Positions 1 to 7,501 of a DNA stretch of 27,167 nt are shown here, in pieces. Where the stretch lies: NCBI GenBank assembly GCA_021163155.1, contig JAGGXI010000087.1, positions 1-27,167 on the forward strand, given 5' to 3'. The notes beneath the pieces are model-generated. The model did no database searches, was not told the origin of the DNA, and was given only the letters and a program-made list of their open reading frames with translations. Made by a program: the position numbers and the translations under genes. The first letter of the stretch is position 1, and every line of letters starts with the position of its first letter. This DNA is from Candidatus Aerophobota bacterium (lineage in GTDB: Bacteria; Aerophobota; Aerophobia; Aerophobales; JAGGXI01).

Positions 1-1
1 A

Positions 2-67
2 AAGGGAGAGTTTCATCCAGACTGGATGCTTCCAGATGGAAGTATTGATGAAAAACTTAAAAGATAA
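2..67 (+). CDS. C-terminal end of a gene cut by the window edge
   Basis: An open frame enters from the left edge and stops with TAA at 65-67. It encodes 21 residues ending PDGSIDEKLKR. The composition (FHPDWMLPDG, then a charged tail) looks like a real protein terminus, and the following 170 bases have no long frame. I do not recognise the family from so short a piece, and it could be a chance frame. Confidence 0.4.
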   Translation, partial: KGEFHPDWMLPDGSIDEKLKR

Positions 68-140
68 ATCCGTAATTTATATAGATTAAATAGATGAAGA
101 GATATTAAAAAGATGAGCATAACTACTGCTTCTGTTTTAA

Positions 141-171
141 TTGCAGGCAAGTGGACATAGAGTGATAGAAT
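141..171 (+). promoter_or_regulatory. possible promoter for the CBS-domain gene
   Basis: TTGCAG (141-146) is followed after 19 bases by TAGAAT (166-171), which is preceded by TGA and so resembles an extended -10. The spacer is longer than the usual 16-18. The gap 68-239 otherwise shows nothing except the strong ribosome binding site AAGGAGGTGA at 224-233. Confidence 0.3.
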
Positions 172-239
172 TCGGCAATTAAGAGCCAAAATCTAGAATA
201 GAAATAGAGAAATAAAATCCAATAAGGAGGTGACGAAAG

Positions 240-734
240 ATGGAAAAAAGGAAGAAGATGTTAGTTAAAGAAGTAATGAGAACTGAACTTGTAACTGCGA
301 AAGAATCAACTACTTTGAGAGAATTAATGAAAATTTTTTATGAATTTAATTTTCATACTATTCCTGTGGTAAAAGTCAATAATAAGCTTGTGGGAATTGT
401 TGCTATGGAAGATATTTTAAAGATTTTTCAACCATATCCTCCTTATATTTCGGAGATACTTAAGAGAACCCCTTTTTTAGATGTATATGATGATATAGAT
501 CTTTTAGATGCGGATATTCCTCCCGAAATGGGAACACTTTGCATAGTTAAGGATTTAATGAATGAAAACATAGTAACTGTAGATAAGGAGGCAACAACAC
601 AGGAGGCTCTTTCTTTAATGAAAATGCATCGATTAAGGAGATTGCCTGTTATTGATAAAGAGGGATTTTTAATAGGTATTATCAGCCTCTTTGATATGAT
701 CTTATCTGTATTTAAGGAAAAGGGAGTCCTTTAA
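240..734 (+). CDS. tandem CBS-domain protein
   Basis: This 164-aa protein is almost entirely a pair of CBS domains, at about residues 8-64 and 102-160. Each has the typical V(K/R)D(L/V)M start and the ending G(I/L)(V/I)...DI. CBS pairs usually bind adenine nucleotides and act as energy sensors. No catalytic or DNA-binding domain is attached, so the regulated partner is unknown. The ATG follows AAGGAGGTGA by six bases, which fixes the start. The next gene begins 34 bases downstream and may be cotranscribed. The domain call is firm; the role is not. Confidence 0.85.
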   Translation: MEKRKKMLVKEVMRTELVTAKESTTLRELMKIFYEFNFHTIPVVKVNNKLVGIVAMEDILKIFQPYPPYISEILKRTPFLDVYDDIDLLDADIPPEMGTLCIVKDLMNENIVTVDKEATTQEALSLMKMHRLRRLPVIDKEGFLIGIISLFDMILSVFKEKGVL

Positions 735-768
735 ACCAAATGAAATGAATTTAGTATAGGAAGATTAT

Positions 769-1833
769 ATGAAGCATTTAACTCCAATTAAATGGATAAT
801 CCTTTTTCTTTTACTATCTTTTCCTCTCTTATTTCTTCTAATCCGTAGCGAGAAGCCTCAAAAAGTTATCTTTTTAGAGGGTAGCTCTTATACTGCCTAT
901 TTTTCTCCTCAAGACCGTCTTTATCCTCACCTAATTTATTTGATAAAAAAAGCTAAGTGGAGTATCTATGCTGCCTTTTATGAAATAGAACTTAAGGAAG
1001 TAGCTCAGGCATTGGTAAAAGCTCATAAAAGAGGGGTAAAAGTAAAGATTTTTACTGATGATTTAACCTCTAATGATGAGGATTCACAATTCTCTTATCT
1101 TAAAAGTTTTGGTTTAGCTAAAAAAGATGCTGACCCAGAAAGTTTTATGCACCATAAATTCTGTTTAATTGATGAGGAATTGGTTTGGGCAGGTTCTTTT
1201 AACCCCACCCATTCAGGGTCCCTAAAAGAAAATAATAATGTAGTAATAATTAAGTCTTCTTCACTTGTTTCCCATTTTATTGAGGAATTCAATAGATTGT
1301 GGGGGGGAAATAGTTCTTTCCCTAAAAATAAAATTGAAGCAGAAAAATTTGGTGTTTATAAGCCTCAGGAGAAAATATCTGTAGGCAGGGCAAGTATAGA
1401 GGTTTATTTTTCTCTCCTAAACAATCCTGAAAGAGCTATCATTGAGGAGTTAAAAAAAGCTAAAAAAAGTATCCATTTTGCTCTTTTTTCCTTTACTTCC
1501 CCAGAGATCGCTTATATTCTTATCCATAAATATGCAGAAAATATAGAAGTTAAAGGGATAATGGAGAAAGACCAGGATAGCTTTTTCTCGCAATATCATC
1601 CCTTGAAAAAATTAAAAATGGAAGTAAGGTGGGATAAGAACTTCTATCTTATGCATCATAAATTCTTCATTATCGATGAAGAAGTAGTGATTACAGGCTC
1701 ATTTAACCCTACTCGCCATGCTAATTATGAGAATAGAGAAGATTTATTAATAATTCACTCTCCGCTTTTAGCTAAAAGATACGAGAATGAATTTCAAGGT
1801 ATGTGGAAGAGATGGTACGAGAAAAAAATTTGA
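769..1833 (+). CDS. membrane-anchored phospholipase D-like protein with two HKD motifs
   Basis: The 354-aa protein has one hydrophobic segment at residues 8-26 and no clear signal-peptidase site, so it is probably tethered facing outward. Two PLD half-domains follow. The HxKxxxxD motifs are H128/K130/D135 and H296/K298/D303, each followed by GSFNPT. Both halves keep the full catalytic set, so an active phosphodiesterase is expected. The substrate could be phospholipid or nucleic acid. The family includes cardiolipin synthases and the Nuc/Zuc endonucleases, but cardiolipin synthases normally have two N-terminal membrane helices and more residues. The start is supported by AGGAAG at 758-763. 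Confidence 0.85.
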   Translation: MKHLTPIKWIILFLLLSFPLLFLLIRSEKPQKVIFLEGSSYTAYFSPQDRLYPHLIYLIKKAKWSIYAAFYEIELKEVAQALVKAHKRGVKVKIFTDDLTSNDEDSQFSYLKSFGLAKKDADPESFMHHKFCLIDEELVWAGSFNPTHSGSLKENNNVVIIKSSSLVSHFIEEFNRLWGGNSSFPKNKIEAEKFGVYKPQEKISVGRASIEVYFSLLNNPERAIIEELKKAKKSIHFALFSFTSPEIAYILIHKYAENIEVKGIMEKDQDSFFSQYHPLKKLKMEVRWDKNFYLMHHKFFIIDEEVVITGSFNPTRHANYENREDLLIIHSPLLAKRYENEFQGMWKRWYEKKI

Positions 1834-1858
1834 CGAAAGGGAGAGCTTATGCTAAAAT
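1830..1858 (+). promoter_or_regulatory. sigma70-type promoter of the manC-accC operon
   Basis: TTGACG (1830-1835) and TAAAAT (1853-1858) are separated by 17 bases, and TGC stands directly before the -10, giving an extended -10 element. The -35 overlaps the stop codon of the phospholipase D-like gene. Transcription would begin about 20 bases before the manC ATG. Confidence 0.6.
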
Positions 1859-1886
1859 AAAAATAAAGATTAAGTTGGAGTAAAGA

Positions 1887-2984
1887 ATGAAAATAGCTTT
1901 AATTATGGCAGGAGGATTTGGGAAGAGATTATGGCCAGAAAGTAGAGTGAGTTATCCCAAACAATTTTTAAAAATAGATAATGATGAAGAGAGCCTTTTA
2001 CAAGCATCTTATAGAAGAGCAACGCATATTTTTGGCCTGGGTAATACTTATATAGTAACAAGAAAAGAATTAGAGGAAGCAATTGTTCTTCAACTGCCCA
2101 AGCTTCCCCAAGATAACATTATTGTTGAACCTCAGGGAAAAGATACGGCTCCCTGTATCGGGTTTTCCAGCGTTTGGATAAAAGAAAAAAGAGGAGATGT
2201 TCCTATTACAGTGCTTCCTGCCGACCATATAATAAAGAATGAAGAAAAGTTTGCTCATATTATACTTGCAGCAGTTCAGCAGGCAGAGAAAGATTTTCTG
2301 GTAACTATTGGCATTAAGCCTACACGAGTTGAAACCGGATACGGTTATCTCCGGATAGGTAAAAAGATAGGAAAATTAAATAACCTTTCTCTTTTTAAAA
2401 TAGACAGATTTACGGAGAAGCCTTCCTATAAAAAGGCGAAGGAATTCTTTGAGCAAGGTAATTTTTTATGGAACGCAGGAATTTTTGCCTGGAAACCAAG
2501 TATTATTTTAAATGAGATAAAAAAATTTCTCCCCGATATTTATAAAGGGCTAAATAAAATTGAAAGGGCTTTAAAAATAGACGAAAATAAGGATAAAAGG
2601 AATGAGATAATAAAGGAGGTCTATTCCTCTTTTCCTAAGATTTCCATTGATTATGGAGTAATGGAAAAATCTTCTTCTGTAGTAGCTATACCTGCTGACT
2701 GTTTTTTTTGGGATGATATAGGCAGCTGGCAGTCTTTAGAGAGAATTCTCTCCAAAGATAAGGAGGGAAACATTATAAGAGGAGTAATTAAAGGAATCGA
2801 AAATAATAATTGCACATTGATGAATAAAGAAGATAAGATTTTAGGAGCAATAGGGCTTTCAAATTTAATTGTTATCAATACGAAAAATGGAATTTTAGTA
2901 GTTAATAAAGATAAAGCACCAAAGGTGAAAGATTTAGTAGATAGACTTCTTAGTGATAAAAGGTTTAAAAAATATGTCCAATAA
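1887..2984 (+). CDS. manC: mannose-1-phosphate guanylyltransferase (GDP-mannose pyrophosphorylase)
   Basis: The enzyme makes GDP-mannose from mannose-1-phosphate and GTP in the cytoplasm, for surface polysaccharide. The nucleotidyltransferase signature GGFGKRLWP lies at residues 9-17, with the conserved PKQF at 24-27. Downstream are the family blocks FTEKPS, GNFLWNAGIFAW, SIDYGVMEKSS and WDDIGSW. At 365 residues it is the single-domain form, without the C-terminal mannose-6-phosphate isomerase cupin of long ManC proteins. It is first in the operon and overlaps the next gene by 11 bases. A related specificity for another sugar phosphate cannot be excluded. Confidence 0.9.
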   Translation: MKIALIMAGGFGKRLWPESRVSYPKQFLKIDNDEESLLQASYRRATHIFGLGNTYIVTRKELEEAIVLQLPKLPQDNIIVEPQGKDTAPCIGFSSVWIKEKRGDVPITVLPADHIIKNEEKFAHIILAAVQQAEKDFLVTIGIKPTRVETGYGYLRIGKKIGKLNNLSLFKIDRFTEKPSYKKAKEFFEQGNFLWNAGIFAWKPSIILNEIKKFLPDIYKGLNKIERALKIDENKDKRNEIIKEVYSSFPKISIDYGVMEKSSSVVAIPADCFFWDDIGSWQSLERILSKDKEGNIIRGVIKGIENNNCTLMNKEDKILGAIGLSNLIVINTKNGILVVNKDKAPKVKDLVDRLLSDKRFKKYVQ

Positions 2985-4017
2985 TTTAATAGATTTTCGT
3001 TTAAATCGAATTTCTCAATTAATGGAGGAGGAAGAGGTAGATGCTCTTTTAATTACCAATCCTTATAATGTCTTGTATCTTACAGGTTTACCTATTGAGG
3101 GGAGTGTACTCTTTATTCCAGGGAAAAGATTCTTTATTACTACACCTCTTTTTTCTGAAGAAGTAGGCGATAAGATGCCCGGGTGGGAAGTAATTATCTA
3201 TAAAGATAATTTTGAGAAAACACTGAACAAATTATGGAGAGAGTCAAAGGGAAAGAGTTTAGGGTTTGAGGATTCTTACCTTTCTTATAAAAGATATAAA
3301 CAGATAGAAAAAATTATAGAGAAGATGGTTCCTTGTTCTAAGTTGTTAGAAGACCTTAGAATAGTAAAGGATAAAAAGGAGTTATCTTTTATAAGAAAAG
3401 CCTCAGAAATAACAAAAGAAACATTTGAACATTTAAAGACTTTTCTTCATCCAGGGTTAACTGAAAAGGAGCTTTCAGCAGAAGCAGTATATTTTATAAG
3501 AAAGAAAACTGAAGGAGAGTCTTTTCCTCCTATAATTCTCTTTGGAGAAAGGACTTCTCTTTGCCATGGAAAACCAGGCGAGAGAAAATTAAAGAAAAAC
3601 GAGCTTGTTCTTATGGATATAGGAGTTAAGGTAGGAGGATACTGTTCTGATTTAACAAGGACTATTTTTTTTGGTGATGTAGGAAAAGATTGGCAAGAAA
3701 TTTATAATATAGCAGTAAAAGCACAAGAAGAAGGCATAAAAAATGTAAAACCAGGGGTTATCTCCTCCTACATAGATAAAGTAGTTAGAGGAAAAATAGA
3801 AGAGTTAGGTTATGGCGATGCTTTTGTGCATAGTACAGGTCATGGAGTAGGATTAGAAATTCATGAAGAGCCTTTCATCTCTCCTCAGTCGAAAAAAATG
3901 TTAAAGGAAGGTATGGTATTTACTGTAGAGCCAGGGATATACCTTCAAGGCAGGGGAGGAGTGAGAGTGGAAAAAATGGTAATAGTAACTAAAGAGGGAA
4001 GGGAGATTTTAGGATGA
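2974..4017 (+). CDS. M24B metallopeptidase, Xaa-Pro aminopeptidase/dipeptidase
   Basis: The 347-aa protein has an N-terminal creatinase-like domain (about 1-130) and a pita-bread catalytic domain. All five metal ligands are present: D215, D226, H290, E319 and E333. H286 and H297 keep the spacing of the E. coli PepP histidines. It should cleave peptides with proline in second position. I chose ATG 2974 (MSNNLIDF), with AAAGGT ten bases upstream, over a GTG at 2953 that has no binding site. The stop overlaps the efp start as ATGA. A neighbouring M24B peptidase is usual for efp in many bacteria. Confidence 0.9.
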   Translation: MSNNLIDFRLNRISQLMEEEEVDALLITNPYNVLYLTGLPIEGSVLFIPGKRFFITTPLFSEEVGDKMPGWEVIIYKDNFEKTLNKLWRESKGKSLGFEDSYLSYKRYKQIEKIIEKMVPCSKLLEDLRIVKDKKELSFIRKASEITKETFEHLKTFLHPGLTEKELSAEAVYFIRKKTEGESFPPIILFGERTSLCHGKPGERKLKKNELVLMDIGVKVGGYCSDLTRTIFFGDVGKDWQEIYNIAVKAQEEGIKNVKPGVISSYIDKVVRGKIEELGYGDAFVHSTGHGVGLEIHEEPFISPQSKKMLKEGMVFTVEPGIYLQGRGGVRVEKMVIVTKEGREILG

Positions 4018-4571
4018 TTACAGCCAACGATCTTAGGGAGGGAATGAGTATAGATATAGATAATGTTCTTTATACAGTTGAAGAATTCCAACATGTAAAG
4101 CGGGGTAGGGGAGGTGCTTTTGTACGCACCAAGCTTAAAAATCTTCGAACTTCTCAAAGTATTAAAAAAATTTTTCAACCTAATGAAAAAGTAAAAGATG
4201 CTTTTATTGAGGAGAAGAGTGCTCAATATCTTTACAGAGAAAAAGATAATTTTCATTTTATGGATTTAGAGACATTTGAAGAGAGAGTGGTCTTTAAAGA
4301 GAATCTTGATAAAAAGATAGACCTTTTTCGGGAAAATATAAAGGTGACTCTTAGGCTTTATAAAGGGGAAGTAATAAGCGTGGAGCTTCCTAATTTTATA
4401 GAGCTTAAGGTAAAAAAAGCTTCTCCTGGGGTTAAGGGGGATACTGTAGGCGCAGCTACTAAGATGGTAGCTCTTGAGACTGGCTATGTTTTAAAAGTCC
4501 CTCTATTTGTAAAAGAGGGAGATGTGGTTCGCATAGATACAAGATCAGGGGAGTATATCAGCAAGAGATAG
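4014..4571 (+). CDS. efp: translation elongation factor P
   Basis: EF-P relieves ribosomes stalled at polyproline stretches. The 185-aa protein has the usual three-domain length, the conserved [11 protein letters not shown] block at 36-46 and the ending [11 protein letters not shown]. The modified loop reads VKRGRGGAF, so the tip residue is Arg32, not the lysine of E. coli (K34) or Bacillus (K32). Arg32 is the residue rhamnosylated by EarP in Pseudomonas. No modification gene (earP, epmA/B or ymfI) is in the window. Translation is probably coupled to the peptidase through the 4-base overlap. Confidence 0.95.
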   Translation: MITANDLREGMSIDIDNVLYTVEEFQHVKRGRGGAFVRTKLKNLRTSQSIKKIFQPNEKVKDAFIEEKSAQYLYREKDNFHFMDLETFEERVVFKENLDKKIDLFRENIKVTLRLYKGEVISVELPNFIELKVKKASPGVKGDTVGAATKMVALETGYVLKVPLFVKEGDVVRIDTRSGEYISKR

Positions 4572-4582
4572 GAGCGATAAAA

Positions 4583-5011
4583 ATGAATTTTGAAGAGCTT
4601 AAAAAGCTTATTAAGATTTTTGAATCTTCTTCTCTTTGTGAGTTGGAAGTAAGAGAGAAAGGTATCTGCTTTAAATTAGCTAAGCATACACAAACTGAAA
4701 ACAGAAGAGAGCTTTCTTTGTCTCAAGCAAAAAATAAAGAAAGAGGCAAGGTGAAAAAGGAGAAGAAAGAAGAGATTTATGTGCGCTCTCCTTTAGTAGG
4801 AACCTTTTATAGAGCTCCCTCACCTGAAGAGGAGCCTTTTGTAGAGGTAGGAGACGAGGTTTCCCCAGACCAGACTCTTTGTATTGTTGAAGCAATGAAA
4901 GTAATGAATGAGATTACCTCGGAAAGTAAGGGCAAAATCAAGAGTATACTTGTAGAGAATGGAGAACCTGTAGAATATGATCAGGAATTATTTCTTATAG
5001 AGGAGAAGTAG
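4583..5011 (+). CDS. accB: biotin carboxyl carrier protein of acetyl-CoA carboxylase
   Basis: This 142-aa protein carries the biotin that shuttles carboxyl groups in the first step of fatty acid synthesis. The C-terminal biotinyl domain starts at SPLVGTF (69-75), with the acyl-CoA-carboxylase thumb around YRAPSPEE. The biotinylation motif EAMKVMNEI places biotin on K106. Residues 40-65 form a charged linker in place of the usual Pro/Ala-rich one. GGAG at 4571-4574 supports the start. Its stop codon directly abuts the accC start. Confidence 0.95.
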   Translation: MNFEELKKLIKIFESSSLCELEVREKGICFKLAKHTQTENRRELSLSQAKNKERGKVKKEKKEEIYVRSPLVGTFYRAPSPEEEPFVEVGDEVSPDQTLCIVEAMKVMNEITSESKGKIKSILVENGEPVEYDQELFLIEEK

Positions 5012-6379
5012 TTGTTTAGTAAGATTCTTGTTGCTAATCGGGGCGAAATTGCTTTAAGAATAATAAGAGCTTGTAAAGAGTTGGGGATAAACACAGTAGC
5101 GGTATTTTCAAAAGAAGATGAAAACTCACTTCCTGTACATTTTGCTGATGAGGCTATATGTATTGGCCCTCGTGAGCCAACAAAAAGTTATCTTAATATT
5201 CCTCAAATAGTTAGTGCTGCTGAGGTAGCTGGAGCAGAAGCTATCCATCCTGGATACGGATTTTTAGCTGAAAATGAACAATTTGCAGAGATTTGCCGTT
5301 CTTCAGGAATAAATTTTATAGGTCCTCCTCACGAAGTAATTAAAAAGTTAGGTAATAAAGTAGAAGCACGTAATATTTTATCTAAGGTGGGCATTCCTGT
5401 AATACCTGGTTCGAAAGAAGTAATAAAAGATAAAGCAGAAGCTAAAAGAGCAGCTTCCCATATTGGCTACCCTCTGGTTTTGAAGGCATCTCTGGGAGGG
5501 GGAGGAAGAGGAATGCGGGTAGTAAAAGAAGAAAAAAATTTGGATTTAATGTTTGATTTAGCTCAGCAGGAAGCAAAAGCTTCGTTTGGGGAAGCAGATC
5601 TCTATATAGAGAAGTATCTAAGTAAAGCCCGGCACATTGAATTTCAGATACTTGCTGACGAATATGGGAATGTTTTTCATTTCGGAGAGAGAAATTGTTC
5701 TATTCAAAGAAGATATCAGAAGTTAATAGAAGAATCTCCTTCTCTTGCTTTAGATGGTTCTCTGCGTAAAAAAATGGGAGATGTTGCTGTAAAAGTAGCC
5801 AAAATACTTGATTATAAGGGAGCGGGTACAGTAGAGTTTTTACTGAATGATAATAGGGATTTCTATTTCATAGAGATGAATACTCGTCTCCAGGTGGAGC
5901 ATCCAGTAACAGAAATGGTTACTGGTAAAGACCTGGTTAAAGACCAGATCAGGATAGCTGCGGGAGAGGAGTTACTATACAGTCAGAAGGATATAAAAAT
6001 TCAAGGTTTTTCTATGGAATGTCGTATTAATGCGGAAGATCCTGATAAAAATTTTACCTCTTCTCCAGGAAAAATTACTACTTTTCACCTTCCAGGCGGT
6101 CCGGGCGTAAGAGTGGACACTCACATTTTCAATGGCTGCCATGTCTCTCCTTCTTATGATTCCCTTCTGGCTAAACTTATCACCTGGGGAGAAGATAGAA
6201 ACGAGGCAATTGTTCGAATGAAAAGGGCATTAGAGGAATTCGTTATTGAAGGAGTAAAAACTACTATTCCTTTTCATCAAATGATAATAGAGGATGAGCA
6301 TTTTATAAGAGGTGCGTTTTATATAGACTTCGTGGAAGAGAAGCTGAGAAAAAAAGCAGGATTAGAGGGAAAACAGTGA
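5012..6379 (+). CDS. accC: biotin carboxylase subunit of acetyl-CoA carboxylase
   Basis: AccC carboxylates biotin on AccB using ATP and bicarbonate. The 455-aa sequence matches E. coli numbering closely: glycine loop GGGGRGM at 162-168, H208, E275, E288, N290, R292, E296 and R338. KYLSKARHIEFQ and EMNTRLQVEHPVTE are hallmark blocks of the ATP-grasp domain. The start is a TTG lying immediately after the accB stop TAG, and the family consensus (FSKILVANRGEIA) begins right there, so no other start is possible. The carboxyltransferase genes accA and accD are not in this window. Confidence 0.96.
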   Translation: MFSKILVANRGEIALRIIRACKELGINTVAVFSKEDENSLPVHFADEAICIGPREPTKSYLNIPQIVSAAEVAGAEAIHPGYGFLAENEQFAEICRSSGINFIGPPHEVIKKLGNKVEARNILSKVGIPVIPGSKEVIKDKAEAKRAASHIGYPLVLKASLGGGGRGMRVVKEEKNLDLMFDLAQQEAKASFGEADLYIEKYLSKARHIEFQILADEYGNVFHFGERNCSIQRRYQKLIEESPSLALDGSLRKKMGDVAVKVAKILDYKGAGTVEFLLNDNRDFYFIEMNTRLQVEHPVTEMVTGKDLVKDQIRIAAGEELLYSQKDIKIQGFSMECRINAEDPDKNFTSSPGKITTFHLPGGPGVRVDTHIFNGCHVSPSYDSLLAKLITWGEDRNEAIVRMKRALEEFVIEGVKTTIPFHQMIIEDEHFIRGAFYIDFVEEKLRKKAGLEGKQ

Positions 6380-6441
6380 GCCGTAAGACGTAAAAAGTGA
6401 GACGTGAAAGGCAAAAAAAAGATTAAGAGAGGCAAAGAGAT

Positions 6442-6616
6442 ACCGGTAGCCGCAACTTTTAAGTTGCGATAAAGCCCAGGCTTTACCCCGCTAAATAGTA
6501 GTAATATCTAATGGGGTTTAGCCTGCGTAAAGGCAAGATTAAAGGGAAAAGGAGAACCGGTAGCCGCAACTTTTAAGTTGCGCAAATAACGCAGGCTCTG
6601 AGTCTTGTGGCTACCA
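6442..6616 (+). repeat. cluster of GTAG-led REP-like hairpin repeats
   Basis: A 27-base unit beginning ACCGGTAGC occurs identically at 6442-6468 and 6556-6582. Each contains GTAG, one C, then CGCAACTTTTAAGTTGCG, an 8-bp stem with a 2-base loop. Between the copies are a second perfect hairpin, AAAGCC-CA-GGCTTT (6471-6484), and imperfectly inverted GGCTTTACCCC/GGGGTTTAGCC. The right end TGTGGCTACC (6606-6615) is the inverted complement of GGTAGCCGCA with one mismatch, so the second unit is bounded by inverted ends. The stretch 6380-6441 holds only a degenerate direct repeat, GTGAGCCGTAA/GTGAGACGTGA. No gene is seen in 6380-6654. Confidence 0.75.
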
Positions 6617-6654
6617 ATTTGCCATAAGCTATGAGCTATGTGGAGGGAGAGATG

Positions 6655-6948
6655 ATGAAAAAAGAGGGTTATGAAATAGGGAAAAAGGTGATGGTTGACC
6701 TTATCAAAAAATCTCTTGCCGAAGTGAAGGGAGTTCATTCTATTCAAAGGGGGTTGTGGGGAAAGAGTATTAAAATAAAGGAACTTAAAGAAGGAATGGA
6801 AGTTTCTTTGGGATTAATTGTTAAAGAGGGGAGCATTATTCCTCAGACTGTTCGAGATGCCCAGAAAAAGATAAAGGAAGAGATAGAAAAGACCTTAGAA
6901 ACATCTGTAAAAAAAGTGGATATTAAAATAAAAGGGATTAAACCTTAA
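6655..6948 (+). CDS. Asp23/Gls24 (DUF322) family protein
   Basis: The 97-aa protein shows the Asp23 fold pattern: EIGKKVMVDLIKKSLAEVKGVHSI, then a beta-rich stretch with GMEVSLGLIVKEG, then VRDAQKKIKEEIEKTLETSVKKVDIKIKGI. In Staphylococcus, Asp23 lies under the membrane, anchored by AmaP; Bacillus YqhY of this family is encoded after accC and is linked to control of acetyl-CoA carboxylase. The position here, after accBC and before an AmaP-like gene, fits both. I chose ATG 6655, five bases after GGAGGGAG (6642-6649), rather than ATG 6631 or 6652. Confidence 0.85.
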   Translation: MKKEGYEIGKKVMVDLIKKSLAEVKGVHSIQRGLWGKSIKIKELKEGMEVSLGLIVKEGSIIPQTVRDAQKKIKEEIEKTLETSVKKVDIKIKGIKP

Positions 6949-6966
6949 TTATGAGGAGGTGTCGAG

Positions 6967-7491
6967 ATGAAAACTTACAAAAAGGTTTTGTGGGGAATAG
7001 AAATAGGTGTTTTTGCTTTTTTTTGCATAGGAGTAATTTTAGTTATTAGAGGGATTATTCCCAGATTCATCATTTTAGGAATGCTTGCCGCTATTGAGCA
7101 GAGATTAATAGTAAGAGTGGCTATTTTAGTTGCTTTTGTTTTTCTCTTTGTGCTTAATCTTTGTCTACCGTTTTTGATTAAAACAGAATCTGATGGTGGT
7201 GCTGTTATTCCTTTAAAGAATCCGTTGGGAGAGGTGGAGATTTCACAGAAAGCTATTTGTGGTTTTATTCAGAGAATAGGCAAAGAAATTGAAGGAATTG
7301 AGGATATTGGAGCAAAGATTAAACCCAGCGAGGAAGGGGTGGATGTTTTCTTAACTTTATCTGCTAAAGCTCAAGGAGAGGTTCCTCGGTTGATAGATGA
7401 AATTCAGACAGTTGTAAAGAATTATCTCAACAATACTATAGGTATTGAAAATGTTAGAGAAATAAAGGTAAGGGTGGCTAAGATTCTTTAA
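6967..7491 (+). CDS. amaP: AmaP-like membrane anchor for the Asp23 protein
   Basis: Two hydrophobic helices (about residues 8-32 and 50-71) are followed by a soluble domain distantly like Asp23, starting at GEVEISQKAICGFIQRIGKEIEGIEDI. This layout is that of AmaP, which holds Asp23 at the cytoplasmic membrane. It is 174 residues long, close to the family norm. The start follows AGGAGGTG at 6954-6961. It lies 18 bases after the Asp23 gene and 10 bases before the large outer-membrane protein gene, so all probably share a transcript. Confidence 0.8.
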   Translation: MKTYKKVLWGIEIGVFAFFCIGVILVIRGIIPRFIILGMLAAIEQRLIVRVAILVAFVFLFVLNLCLPFLIKTESDGGAVIPLKNPLGEVEISQKAICGFIQRIGKEIEGIEDIGAKIKPSEEGVDVFLTLSAKAQGEVPRLIDEIQTVVKNYLNNTIGIENVREIKVRVAKIL

Positions 7492-7501
7492 GGGGGAAAT
7501 T

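Noticed and set aside
169-180. AATTCGGCAATT, found again at 19301-19312 and partly near 23590
   Set aside because: Only 12 bases are shared, the second copy is inside codons of the phospholipase, and flanks do not match; chance is likely.
6442-6582. Possible CRISPR array from the repeated 27-base unit
   Set aside because: There are only two copies, the spacing is 87 bases, the units are palindromic mobile-type hairpins, and no cas gene is present.
6508-6747. 79-codon minus-strand frame after accC
   Set aside because: It runs across the repeat cluster and into the Asp23 gene on the other strand, with no binding site.
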